From: JAUXEH01 sp965602945
GTDB lineage: Bacteria; Acidobacteriota; Aminicenantia; Aminicenantales; Aminicenantaceae
Length of the DNA: 19,302 bases
Direction of reading: 5' to 3'
Assembly (NCBI GenBank): GCA_965602945.1
Contig: CBFDBC010000051.1
Coordinates: 1 to 19,302, forward strand
Part shown: one piece after another, positions 1 to 7,260 of the stretch
Position numbering within the stretch: the first letter of the stretch is position 1
Layout of the letters: each line of letters begins with the position of its first letter
Notes under the pieces: model-generated
Databases searched by the model: none
What the model saw: the letters and a program-made list of their open reading frames with translations, nothing else
Told to the model about the DNA's origin: nothing
Made by a program: the position numbers and the translations under genes

Positions 1-29
1 TTATAGAGCACCAAGAGGGACGCTTGTCT

Positions 30-224
30 CTATTTGAAGATCGCGCCGTAGAGCCAGTACAGGAAGGCGAGGGCATAGGCAATCGACAGGGCCCAGACTA
101 AGATGGATACGGTCTCGTTCATGCGCTTGAAAAAGGGAGACTTTTCCTGCTTTTTACTGTTGTTGAGCTTGGAGATGAGATAGACCAGCACCAGGAGTCC
201 GAAGAGGAAGAACCATTTACGCAT
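30..224 (-). CDS. Small two-helix membrane protein
   Basis: This 64-residue protein has a hydrophobic N-terminal helix (about residues 4-18), a short basic cytoplasmic-type loop (KLNNSKKQEK) and a second hydrophobic stretch (about 39-62). It should be a small inner-membrane hairpin protein. I do not recognise the family and assign no function. The ATG lies 3 nt after the TAG of the alcohol dehydrogenase gene. Only a weak GGA is visible as a ribosome-binding site, so translation is probably coupled to the dehydrogenase. It appears to be the last gene of the operon that starts with the YprB-like exonuclease. No terminator is visible in the 29 bases left in the window. Confidence 0.7.
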   Translation of the reverse strand: MRKWFFLFGLLVLVYLISKLNNSKKQEKSPFFKRMNETVSILVWALSIAYALAFLYWLYGAIFK

Positions 225-227
225 GAT

Positions 228-1232
228 CTAATCCGATATTTTCAGTACGGCGGCGCCGTCGATGGCGCTGCTCTTGACGAGCTTGAGGGCATGATTGGCT
301 TCCTCAAGAGGGAAAGCAGTCGTCGTGGTCCGGATGGGGATCTCGGCAGCCACCTCTAGCAGTTCTTCCCCGTCCCGGCGTGTCGCATTGGCCACACTTC
401 GGAGTGTTTTCTCATGATACAGATACTCTGTGTAGTCCATCTCCGGGATGGGCGACATGTAGATTCCGGCGAGGGCATGGGTTCCGCCCTTGTCTAGGTG
501 TCGCAAACCATCGAGCACGGTCTCCCCTGCCGGAGTGAAGTTTATCGAGGCATCCAGTTTTTCTGGGGGATCGTCCTTTGAGGACCCGGCCCAGGCCGCA
601 CCGAGCCGTCGTGCATGTTCCTGATGGGCTGAGCTGCGGCTGAACACGTAGATCTGGCATCCCCGGTGAATGGCTACCTGGATGGCTACGTGAGCCGAGG
701 CCCCGAATCCGTAGAGCCCCAGTTTCTGGCCGGGCTGTATTCCGCTCAAGCGGAGGGCCCGGTAACCGATAATACCGGCACAGAGGAGCGGCGAGGCCTC
801 CTCGTCGGAAAACACCTCCGGGATCTTATAGGCGAATTTCTCGGGGATGACCGTGTACTCGGCATATCCGCCGTCCACGTGATAGCCCGTGAACCTGGCA
901 GACTCGCAGAGGTTCTCCTTGTTTTTGTCGCAGTGGCCGCAATTCTCGCACACAGAATGCAGCCAGGCGATTCCGACACGGTCCCCGGCTTCGAAACGGG
1001 AGGCCTTGCTTCCCATGTTTTCGACCACCCCTACGATCTGATGTCCGGGTATGATGGGCAGCCGGACGCCGGGGAGTTCTCCCTCGACGGTGTGGAGGTC
1101 CGTGTGGCAGACGCCGCAGACCTTGACGCGGACGAGGATCTCATGGGGCTCGGGCTGGCGTATGGGGAGGTCGGCGAGCGCGAGGGGGTTCTGTTCGATG
1201 GGAGCGAAGTATTTGAGCTGCATGGCTTTCAT
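228..1232 (-). CDS. Zinc-dependent alcohol dehydrogenase family protein
   Basis: This is a 334-residue medium-chain dehydrogenase. The GroES-like N-terminal domain carries the catalytic zinc site: Cys42 in VCGVCHTD and His64 in PGHQIVG. The usual Glu after that His is Gln, a variant I recall from some members. The structural zinc site is Cys95, Cys98, Cys101 and Cys109. A Rossmann fold follows with GLYGFGASAHVAIQVA. The length and motifs fit NAD(P)-dependent alcohol/aldehyde oxidoreductases; the substrate cannot be read from the sequence. The open frame extends 82 codons upstream into the exonuclease gene. I chose the ATG at 1232 because the family domain begins there, a GAAGG ribosome-binding site precedes it, and its ATGA overlaps the upstream stop. 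That arrangement indicates translational coupling. Confidence 0.92.
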   Translation of the reverse strand: MKAMQLKYFAPIEQNPLALADLPIRQPEPHEILVRVKVCGVCHTDLHTVEGELPGVRLPIIPGHQIVGVVENMGSKASRFEAGDRVGIAWLHSVCENCGHCDKNKENLCESARFTGYHVDGGYAEYTVIPEKFAYKIPEVFSDEEASPLLCAGIIGYRALRLSGIQPGQKLGLYGFGASAHVAIQVAIHRGCQIYVFSRSSAHQEHARRLGAAWAGSSKDDPPEKLDASINFTPAGETVLDGLRHLDKGGTHALAGIYMSPIPEMDYTEYLYHEKTLRSVANATRRDGEELLEVAAEIPIRTTTTAFPLEEANHALKLVKSSAIDGAAVLKISD

Positions 1233-2545
1233 GGGGCGACCTTCTTCACTTTCAACTTTTGCTTGAGGCGTTCGCGGCGGCGGGTGAAGTCGCGCTCGTA
1301 GTATTCGGAGAATCCCATGGCCAGGACAAAGCCTTCCTCGGCATAACTGTGGGCTTTTTCGAATTCCTTCGCCCGATGTTCGTAATACATGGAAAGCTCG
1401 CGCAGGCAGTACAGGAGGTCCCCTGAGGCGTCCTCCGAATCTGCCATCTCGCTCCAGAGAGCCACAGCCTTGTCCCACTCCAGACTGCGCTTATACTGGG
1501 AGGCCAGGCGGCGCCGCGTGGAGAGACCCACCTCGTGGGAAAGCGAGCCGTCCAGGGCGCGCTGGTAAAAATCGGCGGCCTTCTCAGTCTGGCCTACCTT
1601 TTCCAGGACCTTGGCCGCTCCAAAAAAGTCCATGGCATCAGCCGAGCATCCGTCCGGGTCTTCAGAAAAGATGGACGCACCCAGGATGACGAGTCCGAGC
1701 AGGGAAAGGATGTCTTCGGCATTGTGGTAGAGCACGGGCTCGATGAGATCGTAGTTTCCGGTCTGGAGGTACTGGAAATACCGCCAGGGAACCTCGGCCG
1801 AGGGGATGTCCTCGTCGCGTCCCGTGGCCAGGACCTCGCGCGCGAGAAAGGAGAGGCGGCAGTTGTCGTACTTGTGCTTCCACAGGTTGCGCGCCGGGAA
1901 CAGGAAGTCCAGGTGGGGCAGCCCGGCCAGCTTGAAGGGCATGCGGTGGAGGATGAAGCGGGTTTCAAGCAGCGGGACATCGAAGGTTTTGCCGTTGAAG
2001 GTGACAATAGACTTGAACTCCATGTCATCCAGTAAGCGGCTGAAGTCCTCGATCATCTGGCGCTCTGAGGCCGGCTCCCCCAGGAAGTACTGTCCCACCC
2101 AGAACTTGTCGTCGCGGTAGTAGCCTAGCCCGATGTTGAAGGGGATCGTGCCGGTGCCGCCGGAAAGGCCCGTGGTCTCGAGGTCGAAGAAGAGGGCCGT
2201 GGAGAGGTCGAGGTCCTCGAACTTCGGCTCCCGGCTCAAGCAGGCCAAAACATGGCCGCTGATCTTGAGACCCTCGCCTACGGAGATGCTGCCGTAGCGG
2301 GCATCCAGCGCATAGGGATTCTCGGTGAACTGGAGCGGTTCCCTGTCAATTGAGGCGCTGGGCTTGACCTTGGGGGGTTGTGGGGTGCGGTCCGGCCGGA
2401 GCTTTAGGAGCTGTTCCAGTTTGTCCCGGGTAGTCAGTTCCTGGTCTTTGTCGAGTTCAGATAAGGCGTCCTGGATAGCCTGGGACTTGGAGCGGGCATT
2501 GCGTTCGCGCTTGAGCTGCTGGAGCTTGTCTTTGAGTTCGGTCAT
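1229..2545 (-). CDS. YprB-like RNase H-fold 3'-5' exonuclease with C-terminal TPR-like region
   Basis: This protein of about 438 residues has a charged, coiled-coil-prone N-terminus (TELKDKLQQLKRERNARSK). A DEDD-type exonuclease fold of the YprB / RNase_H_2 family follows. Motif I is FFDLETTGLSGGTGT near residue 118, motif II is TFNGKTFDVP, and motif III is YHNAEDILSLLGL. The last 120 residues contain helical pairs resembling TPR repeats (KAADFYQRAL, WDKAVALW). A role in nucleic-acid processing is inferred from the fold; the natural substrate is unknown. The frame opens upstream at 2641, but those codons run through a palindromic hairpin. The ATG at 2545 begins the conserved sequence. It has no good Shine-Dalgarno site, only AAGAAAATCCC. 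The gene ends in a 4-nt ATGA overlap with the alcohol dehydrogenase gene. Confidence 0.88.
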   Translation of the reverse strand: MTELKDKLQQLKRERNARSKSQAIQDALSELDKDQELTTRDKLEQLLKLRPDRTPQPPKVKPSASIDREPLQFTENPYALDARYGSISVGEGLKISGHVLACLSREPKFEDLDLSTALFFDLETTGLSGGTGTIPFNIGLGYYRDDKFWVGQYFLGEPASERQMIEDFSRLLDDMEFKSIVTFNGKTFDVPLLETRFILHRMPFKLAGLPHLDFLFPARNLWKHKYDNCRLSFLAREVLATGRDEDIPSAEVPWRYFQYLQTGNYDLIEPVLYHNAEDILSLLGLVILGASIFSEDPDGCSADAMDFFGAAKVLEKVGQTEKAADFYQRALDGSLSHEVGLSTRRRLASQYKRSLEWDKAVALWSEMADSEDASGDLLYCLRELSMYYEHRAKEFEKAHSYAEEGFVLAMGFSEYYERDFTRRRERLKQKLKVKKVAP

Positions 2546-2564
2546 GGGATTTTCTTGATGACAT

Positions 2565-2570
2565 ATTGTA
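2565..2570 (-). promoter_or_regulatory. Candidate -10 box TACAAT before the exonuclease operon
   Basis: On the minus strand TACAAT sits inside GCTACAATAT, about 20 nt before the chosen ATG at 2545. The same ten bases recur upstream of the YjbQ gene. No good -35 hexamer is seen at 17 nt (only a T-rich TTTTTC). If it is used, transcription would begin about 13 nt before the start codon, so the leader would be very short and lack a Shine-Dalgarno site. This rests on sequence resemblance only. Confidence 0.35.
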
Positions 2571-2599
2571 GCAGAGAATTGGGGAGAGAAAAAAGGGAG

Positions 2600-2652
2600 A
2601 ATAAAGGGGAGTGGTCCAATTAAGGGCTTTAATTGGACCACTCCCCTTTATT
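2600..2652. repeat. Perfect 24-bp inverted repeat with 5-nt loop, probable terminator or REP-like hairpin
   Basis: The left arm at 2600-2623 and the right arm at 2629-2652 are exact reverse complements around the loop GGGCT. Each arm contains GGGGAGTGGTCC or its complement and ends in AATTAA/TTAATT. The right arm includes two bases of the TAA stop of the YjbQ gene. On the minus strand the hairpin is followed by a short CTCCCTTTTTTCTC tract, so it can act as a terminator for yjbQ or attenuate read-through into the exonuclease operon. The stem is much longer than a typical intrinsic terminator. Confidence 0.8.
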
Positions 2653-3070
2653 ATTCGCCCATGAGCTGGACCATGAGGGAACGGGAGCGGGAGCGGTTGT
2701 CGAAATCGACGAACACGATCTGCTGCCAGGTGCCGAGTGTCATGCGGCCGTCTGCGATGGGGACGGAGAGCGATGGCCCCAGGAGCGAGGCGCGCACGTG
2801 CGAGAAGCCGTTGCCGTCGCCCCAGCGGGCGTCATGGTGGTAGCCCACGCCGTGGGGAGCGACCCGGTCCATGAGTTCGGCGAAGTCCTGCTCCAGCCCT
2901 GGCTCGAACTCAATGGTGGTCAGACCGCCCGTGGAGCCGGGCACGAATATGGTCACGATCCCGTTGGTCAGCTCGTGTTCGTCCAGCTTTTGGGCGACAT
3001 CCCGGGTTATGTCATGCATGTCGTTGAATCCCTGGGTAGTCAGGCTCATGGTCTCGTTTATGATCTTCAT
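2651..3070 (-). CDS. yjbQ: YjbQ / UPF0047 family protein (secondary thiamine-phosphate synthase-like)
   Basis: This 139-residue protein matches the compact YjbQ (UPF0047, COG0432) family over its whole length. Visible family signatures are GIVTIFVPGSTGGLTTIEFEPG, the central HGVGYHHDARWGDGNGFSH with its His/Asp cluster, the stretch RASLLGPSLSVPI, and the C-terminal GTWQQIVFVDFD. Family members are annotated as secondary thiamine-phosphate synthases because of weak activity in E. coli. The physiological role is not settled, so the name is a family label. The ATG at 3070 has a strong AAGGAG seven bases upstream and a TACAAT -10 candidate just before that. It lies upstream of the exonuclease operon on the same strand, separated by the long hairpin. 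Confidence 0.93.
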   Translation of the reverse strand: MKIINETMSLTTQGFNDMHDITRDVAQKLDEHELTNGIVTIFVPGSTGGLTTIEFEPGLEQDFAELMDRVAPHGVGYHHDARWGDGNGFSHVRASLLGPSLSVPIADGRMTLGTWQQIVFVDFDNRSRSRSLMVQLMGE

Positions 3071-3089
3071 GGGTAGGCTCCTTGCAGAT

Positions 3090-3095
3090 ATTGTA
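3090..3095 (-). promoter_or_regulatory. Candidate -10 box TACAAT before yjbQ
   Basis: On the minus strand TACAAT lies within GCTACAATAT, identical over ten bases to the sequence before the exonuclease gene. The AAGGAG ribosome-binding site begins only about seven bases downstream, so the transcript would start almost at the Shine-Dalgarno site. No convincing -35 hexamer is seen. Confidence 0.35.
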
Positions 3096-3195
3096 GCGGA
3101 TACGAAGCCGGCAGGCCACTCTTGCGGACCATTCGGCTACCGGTTTTGATGAGATTGTAAGGACAGTCCTCTGCCTATTTCACCCCCCACGGCTA

Positions 3196-3224
3196 TTGAC
3201 AAGCAGGGAACTTTTTTGTATTCA
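3196..3224 (+). promoter_or_regulatory. Sigma70-type promoter of the DUF5658 membrane protein gene
   Basis: TTGACA (3196-3201) is a perfect -35 hexamer. After 17 bases comes TATTCA (3219-3224), an imperfect -10 box in an A/T-rich stretch. The predicted transcription start is near 3231, just before AAGGAAAGG (3232-3240), the ribosome-binding site of the TTG start at 3250. The same TTG of this -35 box opens the long reading frame, so a start call there would place the promoter inside the gene. Confidence 0.55.
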
Positions 3225-3249
3225 TATACATAAGGAAAGGAACAGCCGG

Positions 3250-3753
3250 TTGGTTTTGGCTGCCAAAGGAAGCGACGGTTTCAACGTGAACGCCGAACGA
3301 CGCGACTGCTGCGACAGACGTACACGTCCGACTCCTATCCTGAGCAAATACACTTTCAAGGGCCAGCGGCAATGTGCCAGGAGGGAGGAGGAAGGCAGCA
3401 ACTACTATGTCGACAGGTACGAACTCCGCTACCTGTTGGTCATCACCGCCATCCTGGTGCTGTGTTTCGCGGACGCGTATATGACCCTGACCCTCATGCG
3501 CTACGGGGGTTCCGAACTCAATCCCTTCATGCTGGCCCTCATGAACAAGGACATCGTGCTCGCCCTGGCGGTAAAGTACTTGATCACCGTGTGCTGTCTG
3601 ATGTTTTTCCTTGTGCACAAAAACTTCAAGCTGTTCGGATTGATCAGGATAAAAGCTTTGATCTATTCCGTTTTCTGCGTCTACGCCATCCTCGTGGGCA
3701 TGGAGCTCTACTGGTATTTTGAGGTCCGCACGATCCTGAGCTCGTCGCCGTAA
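3250..3753 (+). CDS. DUF5658-type small membrane protein
   Basis: With the start I prefer, the protein has 167 residues. The N-terminal soluble part is rich in Arg and Cys (NAERRDCCDRRTRPTPILSKYTFKG, split here by position: about residues 12-36). It is followed by three hydrophobic helices (about 58-82, 97-120, 125-150). The pattern of ADAYMTLTLMRYGGSELNPFM in the first helix and loop is the one I associate with DUF5658 membrane proteins of unknown function. The frame is open from a TTG at 3196, but that codon is a perfect -35 box. The TTG at 3250 has AAGGAAAGG nine bases upstream, and a GTG at 3286 is a weaker alternative. It stands alone and converges on the electron-transfer operon. Confidence 0.75.
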   Translation: MVLAAKGSDGFNVNAERRDCCDRRTRPTPILSKYTFKGQRQCARREEEGSNYYVDRYELRYLLVITAILVLCFADAYMTLTLMRYGGSELNPFMLALMNKDIVLALAVKYLITVCCLMFFLVHKNFKLFGLIRIKALIYSVFCVYAILVGMELYWYFEVRTILSSSP

Positions 3754-3754
3754 A

Positions 3755-3912
3755 AAAAAGGGGACAGGCCGCCTTTTGTGCCGATATCTCTACCGGTTGA
3801 TGCAGGACGGCAGCCTGCCCCCGAGGCAGGTTCCCCTGACCCTCCCCCAGCGAAAACAAGAAAAAGGGGACAGGCCCCTTTTTTGTTCCAAAAAAATGAG
3901 ACAGTCCCTGTC
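3755..3912. repeat. REP-like palindromic repeat cluster (GGGGACAGGC type) between convergent genes
   Basis: The 173-bp spacer between two convergent genes is made largely of repeats. Copy A (3755-3782) and copy B (3861-3889) are direct repeats beginning AAAAAGGGGACAGGC and ending in a T-rich segment. Between them is an inverted near-copy, GCCTGCCCCC, that also forms a 6-bp stem (3814-3819 with 3825-3830). A further palindrome, GACAGTCCCTGTC, lies at 3900-3912. From memory, GGGGACAGGC tracts of this kind are dispersed REP-like elements linked to IS200-like/RAYT transposases. No transposase is present here. Confidence 0.75.
3861..3884. terminator. Bidirectional intrinsic terminator in REP copy B
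   Basis: AAAAAGGGG and CCCCTTTTT pair in a 9-bp stem around the loop ACAGG, with A and T tracts on the two sides. This is the classic form of a terminator that works on both strands. It sits between the plus-strand DUF5658 gene (stop at 3753) and the minus-strand RRM gene (stop at 3927), which both need termination here. Confidence 0.65.
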
Positions 3913-3926
3913 ACACGACGCAGCTA

Positions 3927-4172
3927 CTACACGACGTACTGTGGTTCGTCGGCGTAGCGGACACGGATCACGCGCTCGAGGAAATCGGCCCCATCCAGGG
4001 CCTTCTTGGCATCCACCGCTTCCTTGACGCTGTTCATCTCCACATACCCGTATCCCGTTCCCTCGATCATGGTGATCCCGCTCACGCGGCCGTAATGGGA
4101 AAACAGCTTACGCAGATGATCCTTGTTCGCCATGCAGTAAAGATTCCCAACATATAACTTTGTCCCGGGCAT
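3927..4172 (-). CDS. RRM-domain RNA-binding protein
   Basis: This 81-residue protein is a single RNA recognition motif. RNP2 is KLYVGNLYC (residues 5-13) and RNP1 is the degenerate GTGYGYVEM (about 39-47), keeping aromatic residues that stack on RNA bases. The rest fits the beta-alpha-beta-beta-alpha-beta order and ends at ERVIRVRYADEP. Bacterial single-RRM proteins of this size bind RNA without known sequence specificity. The ATG directly follows the TAA of the NuoF-GltD fusion gene with no gap. Its AGGAG ribosome-binding site lies inside the end of that gene, so translation should be coupled. An RRM gene as the tail of a flavoenzyme operon is unexpected; it might regulate the operon or simply be co-transcribed. 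Confidence 0.92.
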   Translation of the reverse strand: MPGTKLYVGNLYCMANKDHLRKLFSHYGRVSGITMIEGTGYGYVEMNSVKEAVDAKKALDGADFLERVIRVRYADEPQYVV

Positions 4173-7100
4173 TTATGAATCTCCTCTCATCCTGAGGCTT
4201 TCCAGGTCGCATCTGAGGCAGCGCTGGGCCTCGGCTATGGCCGCCGCATTGGTCAGGCCCTGTTCCACCTCCTTGAAGTTCCCCCGGCGTTCGGTCACGG
4301 CCAGCTTCGGCATCTCGACCCGCTGGGGTTCCTCGTCGTCTTCCGGAATGAACTGGACCGGCGGAACCTCCAGGCGTGCGGAGGTGGGCTGGTAATCCCG
4401 TACCAGGCTTTCCCCCCTCAGGAAACGCTGGATGGATTCGGCGGCGATCTTACCCTGACGCATGGCCTCCAGCACCGTCGCCGGGCCGGTCACAACGTCC
4501 CCTCCTGCGAATATTCCGGGCAGGTTGGTCGCCATGGTCTCCGGGTCCACCTCCAGGGTGTTCCATCTAGATACCTGAAGATCGGTCCTGCCGCTCATGA
4601 AAGCCAGGTCCGGCTCCTGACCGATGGCGGGGATGAGCGTGTCCACCTCCAACTCGAACTCGCTCCCCTCTACGGGTACGGGGCGGCGCCTACCAGATTT
4701 GTCAAACTGGCTGAGTTCCATCCGCTGGCATGTGAGCCTGCTGAGCCGGCCGTCCTCCGAGAAGACCTCGACCGGTATGGTCAGGTACTCGATCTTGATC
4801 CCTTCTTCGATGGCTTCGTTGATGTCCTCCACGTTGGCGGGCATCTCCTGGCGAGTCCGGCGGTACAGGATGGTGACATCGGCGCCCAGCCTCCAGGCTG
4901 TGCGTGCCGCATCAAAAGCGGTGTTGCCTCCTCCGACCACCGCGACCTTCTTGCCGACCACGGCGTCACCCTCCAGGTTGTACTTCTTCAGGAAAGCGAT
5001 GGGGTCGACCACACCTTCCGTGTCCTCACCAGGGATCCCCAGCTTCATGTTGACCGGAGTGCCCGTGGCTATGAAGACCGCCTTGTTCCCCTTCTGGAGC
5101 AGGCCGTCGATGGTCAGCTCGGGGCCGATGGGGGAGTTGAGATTGATTGTCACCCCCGCTTCTTTAATCCGGTCGATCTCGGCGTACAGGATATCCTTGG
5201 GGAGCCGGTACTCGGGGATCCCCCAGGAGAGCATCCCGCCGGGCACGGATTCCGCTTCATAGATCGTGACCTGGTAGCCCTGCTTTCCGAGCTCCCAGCC
5301 CGCCATGAGGCCTGCCGGTCCTGAGCCCACGATGGCCACCTTGTCCCGCTTCTCCGACGGAGGTTTGACCTTGGGCAGGCCGCCGTTGCCGCGTGCGTAA
5401 TCCGTCACGAAGCGTTTCAGATCCCGCACCGCGATGGGATGGCCGAACTGCCCGGCCTTGCAGGTGGTCTCACAGGGGTGATGACACACCCGGGCACACA
5501 CACTGGGCAGCGGGTTGGCCCACACGTTGACATCCAGGGCCTTATCGAACTTGCCCTGGGCGATGAGCGCGATGTAGGAACTGGCCTCGGTCTCGATGGG
5601 GCAGGTGTGATGGCAGGGCGAGGAGACCAGGTGGCTGCACGCGCCGGCGTCGCAGCGCTTGCGCAGGATGTGGTCCTCATACTCACCCTTGAAATACCGG
5701 TAGGTCGTCAGGAAGGGATTGGGGGCCGTCTTGCCCAGGCCGCACAGCGAAGACTCCTTGATGGCCAGGGCCAGCTCGTTGAGCTCGTCGAGCTCGGCCA
5801 TCGTGGCCTTACCCTCCTTGATCCGGTTGAGGTACTCCAGCATCCTGGGGATACCCTCCCTGCAGGGGGTGCACTTGCCGCAGGATTCGTCCTTGACGAA
5901 GTTCAGGAAGAAATGGGCCATGTCCACCATGCAGGTGTTCTCGTCCGTGACCACCATGCCGCCCGAGCCCATCATGGCACCGGCCTCGGTCAGGCTCTCA
6001 TAATCCACGGGCAGGTTCAGGTGCTCGGCCGGGAGACACCCTCCCGAAGGCCCCCCGATCTGCACGGCCTTGAACTTGCGGTCGTCCGATATGCCGCCGC
6101 AGATGTCGAAGATGATCTCGCCCAGGGTGATACCCATGGGGACTTCCACCAGGCCCGTGTTCTTCACCTTGCCCACGGCCGAGAACACCTTGGTGCCCTT
6201 GCTGAACTCGGTTCCGATCGAGGAATACCATCCGGCGCCCCGGTCGATGATGACCGGGACATTGGCCCAGGTCTCCACGTTGTTGATGTTGGTGGGCTTG
6301 CCCCAGAGCCCGCTCTCAGCCGGGAAGGGCGGCCGCGGCGTGGGTTCGCCCAAACGGCCTTCGATGGACGAGATGAGCGAGGTCTCTTCGCCGCACACAA
6401 AGGCGCCGGCACCCCGCACCACCCTGATATCGAAGTCGAAACCGGAGTCCAATATGTCCTTCCCCAGCAGCCCGTATTCGCGGGCCTGCTCGATGGCCGT
6501 GGTCACCCGCTGGAGGGCTAAGGGGTATTCGTTGCGGATGTAGATGATGCCCTCGTCCGCACCCATGGCCCGCGCCCCGATCAGCATCCCCTCCAGGACG
6601 GAGTGGGGATCGGACTCGATGATGCTGCGGTCCATGTAGGCTCCCGGGTCCCCCTCGTCCGCATTGCAGATGACGTATTTCTTGCCTCCGGCGGCACTGG
6701 CCGTAAGCTCCCACTTGAGCCCTGTGGAAAAACCCGCGCCGCCCCGGCCCCGCAGCCCCGCCGCCTTGATCTCCTCGACGATCCCCGCGGGCGTCATCTC
6801 GGTCAAGGCCTTGGTCAGGGCCATGTAGCCATTGCGCGCGATGTAGTCGTCGATCTTTTCCGCGTCGATCAGCCCCCGGTTGCGCAGGGCCACCAGGATC
6901 TGCTTCTTGAAGAAGCTGAGCTCACTGAGCTTGGGTAGGAACTCCTCCTCCGACGGCGGGATGAACATCATCTCTTTCACGGGGCGGCCCTTCATGAAGT
7001 GTTCCTCGACCAGGTGGGGTACGCTCTCGACCTTGAGGTGGTTGTAGTAGATGTTGTCGGGTTTGACGATCAGCAGCGGGCCGGTGTCGCAGAAGCTGTT

Positions 7101-7250
7101 GCAGCCGGTCGTGATAAGTTCGATCTCATTTTCCAGCCCGTGTTTTTTCAGTTCCGCGTCCAGGGCCTGGTACACCTCGAAGGAATGGTTGGCGAGACAG
7201 GCCGATCCCCCGCACAGCTGAAGCTGCATGCGATAGATTTTCTTGCTCAT
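4173..7250 (-). CDS. NuoF/HndC-GltD fusion: FMN/FeS NADH dehydrogenase-type subunit joined to an FAD NAD(P)H oxidoreductase
   Basis: This 1025-residue cytosolic electron-transfer protein has three parts. Residues 1-80 form a thioredoxin-like [2Fe-2S] domain with Cys13, Cys18, Cys50 and Cys54. Residues about 130-530 are NuoF-like. They contain the FMN/NADH site GLRGRGGAGF (about 165-174), ADEGDPGAYMDRS, GAGAFVCGEETSL, and an N3-type [4Fe-4S] site CGKCTPCREG (about 455) with a distal Cys near 500. Residues about 530-1000 are GltD-like. A Cys-rich segment CHHTCP...CARVCHHPCETTC precedes FAD site VAIVGSGPAG (about 637), NAD(P) site VAVVGGGNTAFDAA (about 770) and the closing FAGGDVVTGPATV (about 912). 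The last Cys pair is RCLRC. GGAGGAG precedes the ATG. The likely role is electron transfer between NADH, NAD(P)H and ferredoxin, possibly bifurcating; the reaction is inferred. Confidence 0.93.
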   Translation of the reverse strand: MSKKIYRMQLQLCGGSACLANHSFEVYQALDAELKKHGLENEIELITTGCNSFCDTGPLLIVKPDNIYYNHLKVESVPHLVEEHFMKGRPVKEMMFIPPSEEEFLPKLSELSFFKKQILVALRNRGLIDAEKIDDYIARNGYMALTKALTEMTPAGIVEEIKAAGLRGRGGAGFSTGLKWELTASAAGGKKYVICNADEGDPGAYMDRSIIESDPHSVLEGMLIGARAMGADEGIIYIRNEYPLALQRVTTAIEQAREYGLLGKDILDSGFDFDIRVVRGAGAFVCGEETSLISSIEGRLGEPTPRPPFPAESGLWGKPTNINNVETWANVPVIIDRGAGWYSSIGTEFSKGTKVFSAVGKVKNTGLVEVPMGITLGEIIFDICGGISDDRKFKAVQIGGPSGGCLPAEHLNLPVDYESLTEAGAMMGSGGMVVTDENTCMVDMAHFFLNFVKDESCGKCTPCREGIPRMLEYLNRIKEGKATMAELDELNELALAIKESSLCGLGKTAPNPFLTTYRYFKGEYEDHILRKRCDAGACSHLVSSPCHHTCPIETEASSYIALIAQGKFDKALDVNVWANPLPSVCARVCHHPCETTCKAGQFGHPIAVRDLKRFVTDYARGNGGLPKVKPPSEKRDKVAIVGSGPAGLMAGWELGKQGYQVTIYEAESVPGGMLSWGIPEYRLPKDILYAEIDRIKEAGVTINLNSPIGPELTIDGLLQKGNKAVFIATGTPVNMKLGIPGEDTEGVVDPIAFLKKYNLEGDAVVGKKVAVVGGGNTAFDAARTAWRLGADVTILYRRTRQEMPANVEDINEAIEEGIKIEYLTIPVEVFSEDGRLSRLTCQRMELSQFDKSGRRRPVPVEGSEFELEVDTLIPAIGQEPDLAFMSGRTDLQVSRWNTLEVDPETMATNLPGIFAGGDVVTGPATVLEAMRQGKIAAESIQRFLRGESLVRDYQPTSARLEVPPVQFIPEDDEEPQRVEMPKLAVTERRGNFKEVEQGLTNAAAIAEAQRCLRCDLESLRMRGDS

Positions 7251-7260
7251 GATCTCCTCC

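Noticed and set aside
1..29. TTA at the very left edge as the stop of another minus-strand gene
   Set aside because: Only 29 bases are available and no coding frame can be shown.
228..1478. 416-residue version of the alcohol dehydrogenase
   Set aside because: The first 82 codons lie over the exonuclease gene in another frame and encode Arg/Gly/Pro-rich sequence unlike the family. The start at 1232 has a ribosome-binding site and the family N-terminus.
1229..2641. 470-residue version of the exonuclease
   Set aside because: The extra 32 codons run through the palindromic hairpin and a candidate -10 box and look non-coding (LKPLIGPLPFILPFF).
3781..4027. Short frame reading out of the REP-like cluster into the RRM gene
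   Set aside because: It is built from palindromic repeat sequence and the antisense of the RRM gene; no ribosome-binding site or domain.
5439..6521. Long plus-strand frame of 360 codons opposite the NuoF-GltD gene
   Set aside because: It is the antisense shadow of a strongly supported gene; its composition is that of a GC-rich complementary frame and no domain is recognisable.
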